64,000 nt of DNA from DATFYM01 sp035315065 (GTDB taxonomy: Bacteria; Acidobacteriota; Terriglobia; UBA7540). Location of the stretch: NCBI GenBank assembly GCA_035315065.1, contig DATFYM010000212.1, positions 1 through 64,000 on the forward strand. The letters are read 5' to 3'. Made by a program: the position numbers and the translations under genes. Positions 20,685 through 28,901 of the stretch are shown in pieces (the stretch's first letter is position 1; each line of letters opens with the position of its first letter). Under the pieces are notes generated by a model. That model was not told the DNA's origin and did no database searches. It saw only the letters and a list, made by a program, of their open reading frames with translations.

Positions 20685-20898
20685 ATGTCAGACCCACTTT
20701 CAGCTCTCTGGTGCATGAAAGCTAAGGAGGCGGCGCTGACGGCCATATATCAAACGCTAAGTTATGCAGCAAGTAATTCGATGGTCTGATTGTTTGGCAT
20801 TCTGAATAGGATAGGCGAAGCGGCGATGGTGAAACCTGATGGTTGCCAGACTTCGAGCTAGCAACCCCTTGACTCACATCGCGCCCAGGGGAATGCGA

Positions 20899-21957
20899 AT
20901 GTTTGGCTGGCGGCGAAAGCCGAAGGGTCTGGTGGGACTGGATATCGGGTCCAGTTCCATCAAGGCAGTTGAACTCGGGAAGCGTGGCGACGAGTACGAC
21001 CTGGTGAGCTTTGCCATCGCCCCTTTGGGAACGGACGTGGTGGTGGACGGCATTGTTCGCGACCGCGACCTGGTCTCACAGACGATCACGAAGATGTTCA
21101 CGGACAGCGGGATCAAGACCCGGAGCGTCGCCGCGTCCGTCTCCGGCCACTCCGTGATCGTAAAGAAGATCACGGTTGAGGCGAACAACGAAGACGAGCT
21201 TGCGAGCGCCATTCCCTACGAAGCGCAGCAGCAAATCCAGCTCGACATGGAAGACATCAAGCTGAGCTATCAGGTGCTGGGCGCCGCTTCGTCGAGCGCG
21301 TTCGATGTGCTCCTGGCGGCGGTGAAACGGGAGAAGGTTGCCAACTACACGGACGTGCTGCAGCAGGCTCGGGCGGTCCCGGTGGTGATCGATATCGACG
21401 CCTTTGCGCTGGGGAACGCATTTGAGGTGAATTATGAGCCGCATCCCAATCTCGTGGTGGCCTTGCTGAACATCGGCGCCAGCACCATGAACATCAGCAT
21501 CATTCGCGGGGGGGTGCCCCTGTTTACCCGCGATGTTTCGGTGGGCGGCAACCTGTATACCGACGCTTTGCAAAAGGAGTTCGGCCTGAGTTTCGCCGAC
21601 GCCGAAAGTCTGAAGGAGGGGCGGCAATTCGGCGATGTCAAGGTCGAGCGCCGGTCCGCTCACATCCGCTCGGTCTCGGAAATCCTGTTGCTGGAAATCC
21701 AAAAGACTCTGGACTTTTTCCGACAGAACGCCACCGGAGAGGCTATTCAAAATATCTACTTGGCTGGTGGATCGGCGCGCGTGGAGGGGTTGGCCGACCT
21801 GTTGCGGCAGGACCTCAACGCGCCGGTTGAGATCATCGACCCATTCCGCAAAGTCAAAATCGATCCGACCAGGTTTGACCTGGATTACGTCGGCGAGCTG
21901 CGGCCCCGCATGGCGGTGGCAGTAGGGCTGGCCCTGAGGGCCTTTGATCCCCAATGA
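20899..21957 (+). CDS. pilM: Type IV pilus assembly protein PilM
   Basis: A 352-residue actin-like cytoplasmic protein: LVGLDIGSSSIKAVELGK (phosphate-1), AIPYEAQQQIQLDMEDIKLSYQVLG, VIDIDAFALGNAFE, LLNIGASTMNISIIRGGVPLFTRDV (phosphate-2) and IYLAGGSARVEGLADLL. PilM binds the N-terminal tail of PilN inside the cell. ATG 20899 is chosen for its AGGGGA six bases upstream; upstream in-frame ATGs lack a spaced site. The stop overlaps pilN (ATGA). First gene of pilMNOPQ. Confidence 0.93.
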   Translation: MFGWRRKPKGLVGLDIGSSSIKAVELGKRGDEYDLVSFAIAPLGTDVVVDGIVRDRDLVSQTITKMFTDSGIKTRSVAASVSGHSVIVKKITVEANNEDELASAIPYEAQQQIQLDMEDIKLSYQVLGAASSSAFDVLLAAVKREKVANYTDVLQQARAVPVVIDIDAFALGNAFEVNYEPHPNLVVALLNIGASTMNISIIRGGVPLFTRDVSVGGNLYTDALQKEFGLSFADAESLKEGRQFGDVKVERRSAHIRSVSEILLLEIQKTLDFFRQNATGEAIQNIYLAGGSARVEGLADLLRQDLNAPVEIIDPFRKVKIDPTRFDLDYVGELRPRMAVAVGLALRAFDPQ

Positions 21958-22589
21958 TCAGAATTAACCTTCTCGGAGAAACGGCGAGGGCGACTGACGT
22001 TCGCGCTCCCGAAGGCCCGCCCCTGCCGGTGACCAGCCTGGCTCTGGCCTTCGGGGCAAGCCTTGTAGTTGGCTTGGGCGTTGTCGGGATCCTCGGCTGG
22101 GCCTGGGGCCGGCAAGTAAACCGGCTGCACCAGGAACTGACGAAGGAGCAGGCGGAGCAGGCAAGGTTGGCGGCCGTGGCTACGGAGAACAAGCGCTACG
22201 AGCAGGAGATCGTTGAGGTCGAGACTCGAATCAAGACCATCCAGGAGCTGGAGAAAGCGAGGACCGGACCCGTGGATTTGATGAACTCCCTCGCCGATTC
22301 GGTGAACCGTGCCGACGGCCTCTACCTTCTCTCAGTGAAGGCGGATGGCGGACGGCTGATTTTGAAAGGGGAGTCCGGTTCCGTGCGCTCCATCACCGAC
22401 TTCATCGCCGCCCTCAAGCGCGACGGCGATTTCTACGATGTGCACCTCCAGCAATACTACCAGGACGATGAGAACGAGCGAATGAATTTCAAGTTTGACC
22501 TCGACTGCGTCTATTCGCGGGAGGGGCCGCCAGCACTCCCGGTGCCAAGCGCACCCGCAACCGCCACTACCGTGCGGGGAAAGGTGTAG
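21954..22589 (+). CDS. pilN: Type IV pilus inner-membrane protein PilN
   Basis: A 211-residue bitopic protein. The first residues MIRINLLGE are the conserved PilN tail that docks in PilM. One membrane helix follows (about 25-48, TSLALAFGASLVVGLGVVGILGW), then a coiled coil (about 50-100) and the ferredoxin-like periplasmic domain with LLSVKADGGRLILKGES. It pairs with PilO to form the alignment complex. It starts in the pilM stop codon. Confidence 0.92.
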   Translation: MIRINLLGETARATDVRAPEGPPLPVTSLALAFGASLVVGLGVVGILGWAWGRQVNRLHQELTKEQAEQARLAAVATENKRYEQEIVEVETRIKTIQELEKARTGPVDLMNSLADSVNRADGLYLLSVKADGGRLILKGESGSVRSITDFIAALKRDGDFYDVHLQQYYQDDENERMNFKFDLDCVYSREGPPALPVPSAPATATTVRGKV

Positions 22590-22602
22590 GCGCAAGGACT
22601 TT

Positions 22603-23220
22603 ATGGCCAAGAAATTCCAGGATCTTTCGCCAAACTTACAGATGGGTATTGTGGCCTTGGTTTCCGTGCTGCTGGCGGTGGCTATCTATGTTTACTGGGC
22701 CAGCCCCATCGCGGACGAGCGCGACACGCTGACCGCGCAAGTGAAGGCTCTGCGGGCTCAGAACCAAACCAACCGGATCTTCGATCAGCAACGCCAAAAG
22801 AACCGGGCGCGAATCGCCGAATTGAAGCTACAACTCGAAGAGTTGAGCGCCGTTGTGCCTGCCCAAGAGGACTCGGAAGGGTTCATTTCGACCATCCAGA
22901 ACGCTTCGTTGACCGCTGAGATCCACATTCGGAGCCTCATCGCCCTGCCCCTAGTGGAGCGTGAGGGGTACACGGAGGAACCGTTCAAGGCGCATGTGGA
23001 CGGGGCTTACTTTCCGATGTTGGACTTCTTTGGTCGACTGGCTCACGGAGCCAGAATTGTCAACGTAACGATTACTCAGCTAACGGACCCTAAAGGCGGC
23101 GGGCAAGGGCACTTCACCGTTTCGCCCGACGAGACTGTAGGGGCGGATTGCCTTTTCACTACGTATTTCAACAGTTCGAAGGGCGCATCGCAGAGCGCGG
23201 TGCCGTCCGCGAAGAAATAA
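22603..23220 (+). CDS. pilO: Type IV pilus inner-membrane protein PilO
   Basis: The start at ATG 22603 has AAGGA nearby and gives 205 residues. One membrane helix (about 15-35, MGIVALVSVLLAVAIYVYW) is followed by a coiled coil (about 40-90) and the PilO periplasmic domain (EGFISTIQNASLTAEIHIRS, PMLDFFGRLAHGARIVNVT). It forms heterodimers with PilN and links to PilP. It lies 13 bases after pilN. Confidence 0.9.
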   Translation: MAKKFQDLSPNLQMGIVALVSVLLAVAIYVYWASPIADERDTLTAQVKALRAQNQTNRIFDQQRQKNRARIAELKLQLEELSAVVPAQEDSEGFISTIQNASLTAEIHIRSLIALPLVEREGYTEEPFKAHVDGAYFPMLDFFGRLAHGARIVNVTITQLTDPKGGGQGHFTVSPDETVGADCLFTTYFNSSKGASQSAVPSAKK

Positions 23221-23333
23221 CGCCAGCAGCGATGGGCATCGAGATGATCAGAAGCGTAAGGCGTTTTGCTTGTCAGGATGAGAAAACGGAAAGCGAAGCG
23301 AGGGAGGGAGTCCCACGCTACCGAGGATGGCAG

Positions 23334-23822
23334 ATGACAGGAAGCGCAATCGAAGTGAGCTTGATGCTGCTCTTGGCCCTGCCGGGCCGCGGCGAAACAC
23401 AGAAGCGACCGGTGCAGGGGCAAGCGAATTCGCCAGGGGTGGCCGCGGCCCCGAGGGCGGTCGGGCGGCGGGACCCCTTCAAACTGCCGGCGCGAGCCAC
23501 GGCTGGCCGCGGGGCCTTGCAGGCACCTAGGGTCACTGCGCGCCCTCCCGGCCGGCGCGGGCTGCTGATTGGCGATCTCAAGCTGAATGGCGTCGTCCGT
23601 GAGGAAAGCTCGCACTGCATGATCGCGCTGGTAACCGGCAACACCAAGGTCACGTATTTTCTGCGAGAGAATGATGCTCTTTACGACGGTACCGTGCTCA
23701 GAATCATGCCGGATTCGATTGAGCTTAAACAGAACTACCTCGACCCGGACGGCGAAGTCCGGTCACGTCAGGTTATCAAGCGGCTGATCCCGCAGGGCGG
23801 GACTGGGGGAGAGGGACAATGA
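23334..23822 (+). CDS. pilP: Type IV pilus protein PilP
   Basis: The C-terminal half carries the PilP homology domain: RRDPFKLP, GDLKLNGVVREESSHCMIALV, VTYFLRENDALYDGTVLRIM and IELKQNY. In this fold PilP bridges PilNO and the secretin PilQ. Start choice is uncertain. ATG 23334 follows GAGG and gives a signal-like N-terminus (VSLMLLLALPGRGETQ); the same frame is open back to ATG 23232. No lipobox cysteine is seen, so it is not an obvious lipoprotein as in Pseudomonas. It overlaps pilQ by ATGA. Confidence 0.82.
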   Translation: MTGSAIEVSLMLLLALPGRGETQKRPVQGQANSPGVAAAPRAVGRRDPFKLPARATAGRGALQAPRVTARPPGRRGLLIGDLKLNGVVREESSHCMIALVTGNTKVTYFLRENDALYDGTVLRIMPDSIELKQNYLDPDGEVRSRQVIKRLIPQGGTGGEGQ

Positions 23823-26755
23823 GAAAACCGTCCGCTCTTATATTAATCCGGTTCGGAGTGCTTCTGACAATCCTCTCCGGACCTCCCGCCGCAGTTCCCG
23901 CAACGGCCGACTTGGCGGCGCAAGCTTCCTCTCCAACCTCCAACGCTCCGCCAGCCGCGGATCGAAAAACTGGCGACCACCAATCCTTGGCCGCGGTTTC
24001 CAGCGTCTTGGTTCAAAGCGGCGGGGCAGGGAAGACGTGGGTTGATATTTCCACCTCGGTTCCGGCCGCCTACCACGTCGAGCATATGGACCACCCCTGG
24101 CGTGTCGTGGTCGACGTTAAAGACTCGCGGGATCGGACATCACAGCACCTGTACCCGGTCCAGTCGCCGGTGCTCAAGCAGGTCAAAGTGGAGCAATACC
24201 GCGCCGAGCCTGGCTCCCACGTTGTCCGGGTGGTGGCCGTACTCGTCAGCGATACGGCCTTCGACGTGCAGCAGCGGCCGGGCGGGTTTCGGATTGAGCT
24301 TGAGGCCCGGCCCAGGGCAAGAGATGTTGCGCCGCCCCGGCCGGCGGGCGGCGGGTCATCCGCCTCCAGCCCGGTTGCAAAACCGGCCCCGCACCCCCAG
24401 GAAGCGTCTTCCGTTCACTCGCCGGCTTCGCCTCCCGGGAACCCGGCCACGGTAACGGGCTCGAGTGCCGCTCTGTCCAAGCCGCAGCAAAGCGACTCGG
24501 GTCTGCGGACAAAAGCCAAGGGGCAACCTCCCTCGTTGGGACTGAAGTCCAGCGCGCTGGCAGCGGTGCCGTCTGAGCCAAGGCACGAGCCCGTCCCTGT
24601 GAAATCCGGCTCGACAGCGCCGCCGAAGGCTGAGCGAGCCGACACTTCGATTGCGGGCGCGAAACCGAAGCCGCCACTGGTTGCAAAGGTTGCGACTCCC
24701 TCAAGGCCCGAGTCGCGAGTTGCGAGGCCATCCGCGTTGGGACTGAAGTCCAGCGCGCTGGCAGCGGTGCCGTCTGAGCCAAAGCACGAGCCCGTCCCTG
24801 CGAGATCCGGCTCGACAGCGCCGCCGAAGGCTGAGCCAGCGGACACTCCTGGCGTTACGGCGGAAGCTAATGGATCCCGCGCTTTGGGACCACGGTCGGC
24901 GCCTATGGCGCAAGTCGCGACCCCCTCGGGCCCCGAACCCCCTGTACCGAGTTCCGCGTCGCCGGGACAGAAGCCTGCGATCCCGCCTGGCGGAACGACG
25001 TCACCTGTACCTCAAGTCGCGTTAGCCCATACCGGCGAGGTCGCGACGCCCAAGAGCCAGACGCCAACCGATTCCGGCGCTGCGGCTGCGAGTCAGGGGC
25101 AGACCTTCGAGACCGAGCGGATCCCGGAAGCGGCAGCATTGGTGCCAGCACGCGCGGCGGCGCCCGCGAATCCGGGCCGAACGGCGCAAAGTGATCGCCC
25201 TGTCCTGCAAGCGGCCGCCGCAGCCGGAGGCGGTGCCCCAACGCAACAGGGGCCCCAAAACCCTCCTGCCAGCGGCCAGCCTTCGGCTCCGTCAACCGGC
25301 TCTCAGGCCGTCACGCTGGTGCCGGAGGCGTCGGTCCCGACCGCGGCGCCGCCCAAGTATACCGGGGACTTGGTTTCAATGAACTTGAAGGACGTCGATA
25401 TCAAGGACTTCTTCCGCATGATCCATGAGGTCAGCGGGTTGAACATTGTGATCGATTCCGGAGTCACCGGTGCGGTGACGATGGTCCTCGATCGGGTGCC
25501 GTGGGACCAGGCCCTTGACCTCGTCCTGCGTGACAACGGTCTGGGAAAAGTCCTGGAAGGAAACGTGGTTCGCATCTCCAAGCTTGAGACCTTGGAAAAA
25601 GAACAGGAAGACAACGTCAAGCTCGCAGATGCACGAGAGGGTGCCGAGCCGTTGGTGACGGTTATCATTCCGCTGAAGTATGCTTCGGCGATCGACCGGA
25701 CGCCCACCCAGGCTACCATCACCAGCGCCGGTGGGGCGGGCGGCGGTATGGGCGGGGGCGGCGGGGGCACCTCCCAGCAACAGAACATCATTATCCCGGG
25801 AGTCGTCAGCATTCTCACGGGACGCGTCAGTTCGGGCGGCTCCTCCGGAGGCGGAGGCGCAATTCAGGGCAGGTCCGTGTTAAGCAAACGGGGCAGTGCC
25901 ATCCCCGATACACGGAACAATTCCATCATCCTCACGGAAGTCCCTTCGCGTATTGCCTTGGTTGAATCGGTCATCGCCAAGCTGGATACCCCGGCGAAGC
26001 AGGTTTCCATTGAGGCGCGAATCGTGGTGGCCAATTCGGACTTCGTGCGCAGTCTTCAGTCGGCCCTTAATTTTGGAACCGTCAATCCATCCGGATCGAC
26101 GGTGACCGGCGGGGCGACGGGAACCGGAGCCACCGCCCAGGGGAACGTCCCCGGGTCGACATCCTCCAGTAGTGCATCACCGCCCCGCGTGACCATCGGG
26201 CAGACGGCAGCCAGCGGGTTCGGTGCTTTCGCCATTTCCAATCAGTCGCTGCGTTACTTCATCAACGCGGCCATTGCGGCGGCCGAAACACGCGACCAGG
26301 CCAAAGTGATCTCAGCTCCCAGCGTGGTCACGCAAAACAACTGGCCGGCGGTGGTTATGCAGGGCGTGCAGATCCCCATCCAGACCACGGTCAACAACAC
26401 GATCTCGACGCAGTTCGTCGACGCCGCCTTGACGTTGCAGGTGACGCCCACCGTAACGGAAGGGGGTCATCTATTCCTGCAACTTTCCGTCGCCAACAAC
26501 AGCGTCGGCGCGGTGCTCACCGGCGCGGCCGGCCCCAGCATCAACACCCAAGCTGCCACCACCCAGGTGATGGTGCCCGACGGGGGCACAGTCGTCTTTG
26601 GCGGAGTCAAGGTGACCTCGCGCACGAGGTCCGTCACTCAGGTGCCGGTGCTGGGTGGTATCCCGATGCTGGGCAACCTTTTCAAGTCCAGCAACCTCGA
26701 GGACAACGATCAGGAGCTGCTCTTTTTTGTCTCACCAAAGATCCTGCCGGAGTGA
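23819..26755 (+). CDS. pilQ: Type IV pilus secretin PilQ
   Basis: A 978-residue outer-membrane secretin, longer than typical (about 700). Signal peptide about 1-30; AMIN domain about 70-165 (TWVDISTSVPAAYHVEHM), which binds peptidoglycan; a very long Ala/Pro/Ser linker (about 170-510) holding a 67-residue tandem duplication; STN (about 515-575, LKDVDIKDFFRMIHEVSGLN); secretin_N with a Gly-rich loop; and the secretin core (about 690-975) with VPVLGGIPMLGNLFKSS and ELLFFVSPKILPE. It forms the pore for pilus exit. It starts in the pilP stop codon. Confidence 0.93.
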   Translation: MRKPSALILIRFGVLLTILSGPPAAVPATADLAAQASSPTSNAPPAADRKTGDHQSLAAVSSVLVQSGGAGKTWVDISTSVPAAYHVEHMDHPWRVVVDVKDSRDRTSQHLYPVQSPVLKQVKVEQYRAEPGSHVVRVVAVLVSDTAFDVQQRPGGFRIELEARPRARDVAPPRPAGGGSSASSPVAKPAPHPQEASSVHSPASPPGNPATVTGSSAALSKPQQSDSGLRTKAKGQPPSLGLKSSALAAVPSEPRHEPVPVKSGSTAPPKAERADTSIAGAKPKPPLVAKVATPSRPESRVARPSALGLKSSALAAVPSEPKHEPVPARSGSTAPPKAEPADTPGVTAEANGSRALGPRSAPMAQVATPSGPEPPVPSSASPGQKPAIPPGGTTSPVPQVALAHTGEVATPKSQTPTDSGAAAASQGQTFETERIPEAAALVPARAAAPANPGRTAQSDRPVLQAAAAAGGGAPTQQGPQNPPASGQPSAPSTGSQAVTLVPEASVPTAAPPKYTGDLVSMNLKDVDIKDFFRMIHEVSGLNIVIDSGVTGAVTMVLDRVPWDQALDLVLRDNGLGKVLEGNVVRISKLETLEKEQEDNVKLADAREGAEPLVTVIIPLKYASAIDRTPTQATITSAGGAGGGMGGGGGGTSQQQNIIIPGVVSILTGRVSSGGSSGGGGAIQGRSVLSKRGSAIPDTRNNSIILTEVPSRIALVESVIAKLDTPAKQVSIEARIVVANSDFVRSLQSALNFGTVNPSGSTVTGGATGTGATAQGNVPGSTSSSSASPPRVTIGQTAASGFGAFAISNQSLRYFINAAIAAAETRDQAKVISAPSVVTQNNWPAVVMQGVQIPIQTTVNNTISTQFVDAALTLQVTPTVTEGGHLFLQLSVANNSVGAVLTGAAGPSINTQAATTQVMVPDGGTVVFGGVKVTSRTRSVTQVPVLGGIPMLGNLFKSSNLEDNDQELLFFVSPKILPE
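24536..24845 (+). repeat. 201-bp tandem duplication in the PilQ linker
   Basis: The sequence beginning TTGGGACTGAAGTCCAGC at 24536 recurs at 24737, a period of 201 bases (67 codons). Both copies encode LGLKSSALAAVPSEP, HEPVP and GSTAPPKAE, so the duplication is recent and in frame. It lengthens the periplasmic linker between AMIN and secretin domains. Confidence 0.9.
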
Positions 26756-26881
26756 CCTGGCAGACCGCCCGTGGGTCGGCAGTAGCCTATACTACTAGCT
26801 CTCCAGGTTTAGGCCCGGAAAGGCCCCGCGCGTCCGATTCGGCGCCACCCTTATCCCCCCGCCCCGTGGGGACCCCTTTTT

Positions 26882-26890
26882 TGGTACAAT
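26882..26890 (+). promoter_or_regulatory. Extended -10 promoter candidate for the aminopeptidase
   Basis: TGGTACAAT (26882-26890) is an extended -10 (TGn plus TACAAT). No good -35 is present. It would start transcription about 45 bases upstream of ATG 26941 and separates this gene from the pil operon. Confidence 0.4.
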
Positions 26891-26940
26891 GCCTTCGGGT
26901 GATGGCGCCCGCAACGGTGTTTTTTGAGCGATTCCCACAA

Positions 26941-28056
26941 ATGCAACCAGTGAAAGACAACGCGTCTCCTTTCCGGGCCCGCCAAGAGCGGCTCGTGGCT
27001 CTGCTCGAAAAGAAAAACATTAGCCGACTGGTGATCACGCAGCCGGCCAACATTTTCTACCTGACCGGCTTCCGGGGCAGCGCGGGTGTAGCCCTATTTG
27101 CGGCGACGGACGAAGCGCGCCTGTGGGTGGATCCGCGCTATGCTCTCCAGGCCGGTGAACAGGCGCAGGGGGTGCGAGTCAAAGAGGAAAGGAAGGCACT
27201 GCTCAAGAGTGTGGGCGAGTGGCTGGGCCGGCGCCAGATCAGAATGGCCGGCCGCGTGGGGTTCGAGGACTCGCACCTCACCTGCGCGGCGCTGACTACC
27301 TTGCAGGGGGCGGCTGGCCGCCGAGTGCTGTTTGAACCGGCGGGCGGCCTGGCGGAAGAACTGCGCGCGGTCAAGGACTCACAGGAAATTGATGTCCTGC
27401 GACGGGCTGCCTTCCTGACCGGACACGTTCTGGACGGCCTTCGTGCCAAAGTGCGGCCTGGGGTCCGCGAGTCGGACCTGGCGGCCGAAATCGAATACCA
27501 GATGCGGCTGGGCGGAGCGGATGGAGCCGCTTTCACGACCATCGTCGCCTCCGGCCCCCGCGCGGCTTTGCCCCATGCACGTGCCTCGTCCAAGGAAATC
27601 AAACGAAACGAATTGGTGATCGTCGATCTTGGTGCTATACTCGCGGGCTATGCGGCTGATATGACCCGCACGTTTTACACGGGGCGGCCCACGAGGCGAA
27701 TTCGAAGCCTTTATGCCGCCGTGCTGGAAGCCCAGCAACGCGCGATCGAGTCGGCGAAGGTAGGGGTCAAGGCGGGAAAGGTAGACGGCGCCGCTCGTCG
27801 AGAGCTCAGTCGTCGAGGCTTAGGGAAGTACTTCACGCACAGCACCGGACACGGAGTCGGATTGGACGTCCACGAGGCGCCGCGACTGGCCCGCGGTCAG
27901 AAAGAGCAACTGCAGGCCGGCTACGTGGTGACTGTGGAGCCTGGGATTTACCTGGAAGGCTTCGGCGGCCTTCGCCTCGAAGATACGGTCTTGGTTGGCA
28001 ACGACGGTCCCGAGGTTCTTACGCCGTCCACCAAAGCCGACTGGTACATTGAGTGA
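26941..28056 (+). CDS. Xaa-Pro aminopeptidase (M24B)
   Basis: The 371-residue protein has the creatinase/prolidase N-domain (NISRLVITQPANIFYLTGFRGSAG, LWVDPRYALQAGEQAQ) and the M24 pita-bread domain with all metal ligands visible: VIVDLGAILAGYAADMTRTF (two Asp), THSTGHGVGLDVHE (His), TVEPGIYLEGFGG (Glu) and LRLEDTVLV (Glu). It cleaves the N-terminal residue before proline in the cytoplasm. ATG 26941 is preferred over 26902 from domain length. Its stop codon lies at the left edge of a heptamer-repeat element. Confidence 0.88.
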   Translation: MQPVKDNASPFRARQERLVALLEKKNISRLVITQPANIFYLTGFRGSAGVALFAATDEARLWVDPRYALQAGEQAQGVRVKEERKALLKSVGEWLGRRQIRMAGRVGFEDSHLTCAALTTLQGAAGRRVLFEPAGGLAEELRAVKDSQEIDVLRRAAFLTGHVLDGLRAKVRPGVRESDLAAEIEYQMRLGGADGAAFTTIVASGPRAALPHARASSKEIKRNELVIVDLGAILAGYAADMTRTFYTGRPTRRIRSLYAAVLEAQQRAIESAKVGVKAGKVDGAARRELSRRGLGKYFTHSTGHGVGLDVHEAPRLARGQKEQLQAGYVVTVEPGIYLEGFGGLRLEDTVLVGNDGPEVLTPSTKADWYIE

Positions 28057-28155
28057 TTGCGTGATTGAGCCATTGCGTGATTGGGTGATTGCGTGATTTC
28101 CGATCACTGGTCGTTTTCCAATCACTCAATCACCCAATCGCCCGATCACGCAATG
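28051..28155. repeat. GTGATTG-type facing-arm repeat element
   Basis: Left arm 28051-28098 (GTGATTGC / GTGATTGA units) faces right arm 28118-28155 (CAATCAC units). It begins at the stop codon of the aminopeptidase gene and ends just before accB. The same family recurs at 51133-51223. Confidence 0.88.
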
Positions 28156-28180
28156 AGCCTAGCCCATGGAGCGGAATTCA

Positions 28181-28774
28181 ATGCCAAGCAAGAATCCGCG
28201 AGGCAGGGAAGAATCGGATCACCCCTGGCCCCTTCAGGATATCGAGGAGTTGATCAACCTGCTGGTCGCGAAGGAGATCAGCGAGTTTGAGCTGGAAAAG
28301 GACGGGGTGAAGGTCCGCATCAAACGTGCCGCCCCGGCCGCTCCCGCGGCCGCGCCCGTTCCGGTGCTGTTCGAGCCGGTTCCACTGGCACCGCGATCTC
28401 CATTCTCGGTGATCGCCGACTCGCCCGGCGCCACGGGAACAAGCCCGGCCCCAACAGGTCAAGCCGGAGCCGGTTCTGTTGCCGGCGCCGTGCCTCCGCT
28501 GGCTGAGCCGACCGAGGACCTCCATATCATCAAGTCGCCCATCGTCGGCACCTTCTACGGCTCACCGTCTCCTAACGCGCCTCCCTTCGTCAAAGTCGGC
28601 GACACGGTGTTTGTGGGCCAGATCCTGTGCATCATCGAAGCCATGAAGCTGATGAACGAGATCGAATCCGAGGTGGAGGGAGAAGTCGCCCGGATTTATG
28701 TCGAGAGCGGGCAGCCCGTCGAGTACGGGGAATTGCTGTTCGCCGTCAGGCCGTCTCGCAAGAAGAGTGGCTAG
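28181..28774 (+). CDS. accB: Biotin carboxyl carrier protein of acetyl-CoA carboxylase
   Basis: A 197-residue carrier. The N-terminal IEELINLLVAKEISEFELEKDGVKVRIKR is the AccB helix and strand, followed by an Ala/Pro-rich linker and the biotinyl domain (PIVGTFYGSPSPNAPPFVKVGD) with the biotinylated Lys in IEAMKLMNEIE. Start 28181 has GGAG about 10 bases upstream; ATG 28166 is also possible. The stop codon TAG (28772-28774) belongs to a GGCTAGTGG heptamer repeat, so the repeat has replaced the original 3' end. accC follows, and together they make malonyl-CoA with the carboxyltransferase encoded elsewhere. Confidence 0.9.
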   Translation: MPSKNPRGREESDHPWPLQDIEELINLLVAKEISEFELEKDGVKVRIKRAAPAAPAAAPVPVLFEPVPLAPRSPFSVIADSPGATGTSPAPTGQAGAGSVAGAVPPLAEPTEDLHIIKSPIVGTFYGSPSPNAPPFVKVGDTVFVGQILCIIEAMKLMNEIESEVEGEVARIYVESGQPVEYGELLFAVRPSRKKSG

Positions 28775-28894
28775 TGGTTAGTGGCGAGTGGCTCGTGAAG
28801 AACAGTGATTTATGATGAGCGGAGTACCTGTCAGCCCTCAGTCATCAGCTCTCAGGCTTCTCTCTAGCCACTAGCCGCTACTCCCTAGCCACTG
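28767..28894. repeat. GTGGCTA-type facing-arm element between accB and accC
   Basis: Left arm 28767-28795 (GTGGCTA / GTGGTTA units) faces right arm 28862-28894 (CTAGCCA units), with TCAGNCC-like units in the spacer. It supplies the accB stop codon and would form a long stem in the accB-accC transcript. Same family at 52323. Confidence 0.88.
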
Positions 28895-28901
28895 CTTTCA
28901 T

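Noticed and set aside
20685..20789. 34-codon frame after the excisionase-like gene
   Set aside because: Starts directly at the stop codon but has no ribosome site, promoter or recognisable sequence.
26752..26940. N-terminal extension of the aminopeptidase back to pilQ
   Set aside because: The extra 63 codons are Pro/Ser/Arg-rich and unlike the family; an extended -10 lies inside, favouring ATG 26941.
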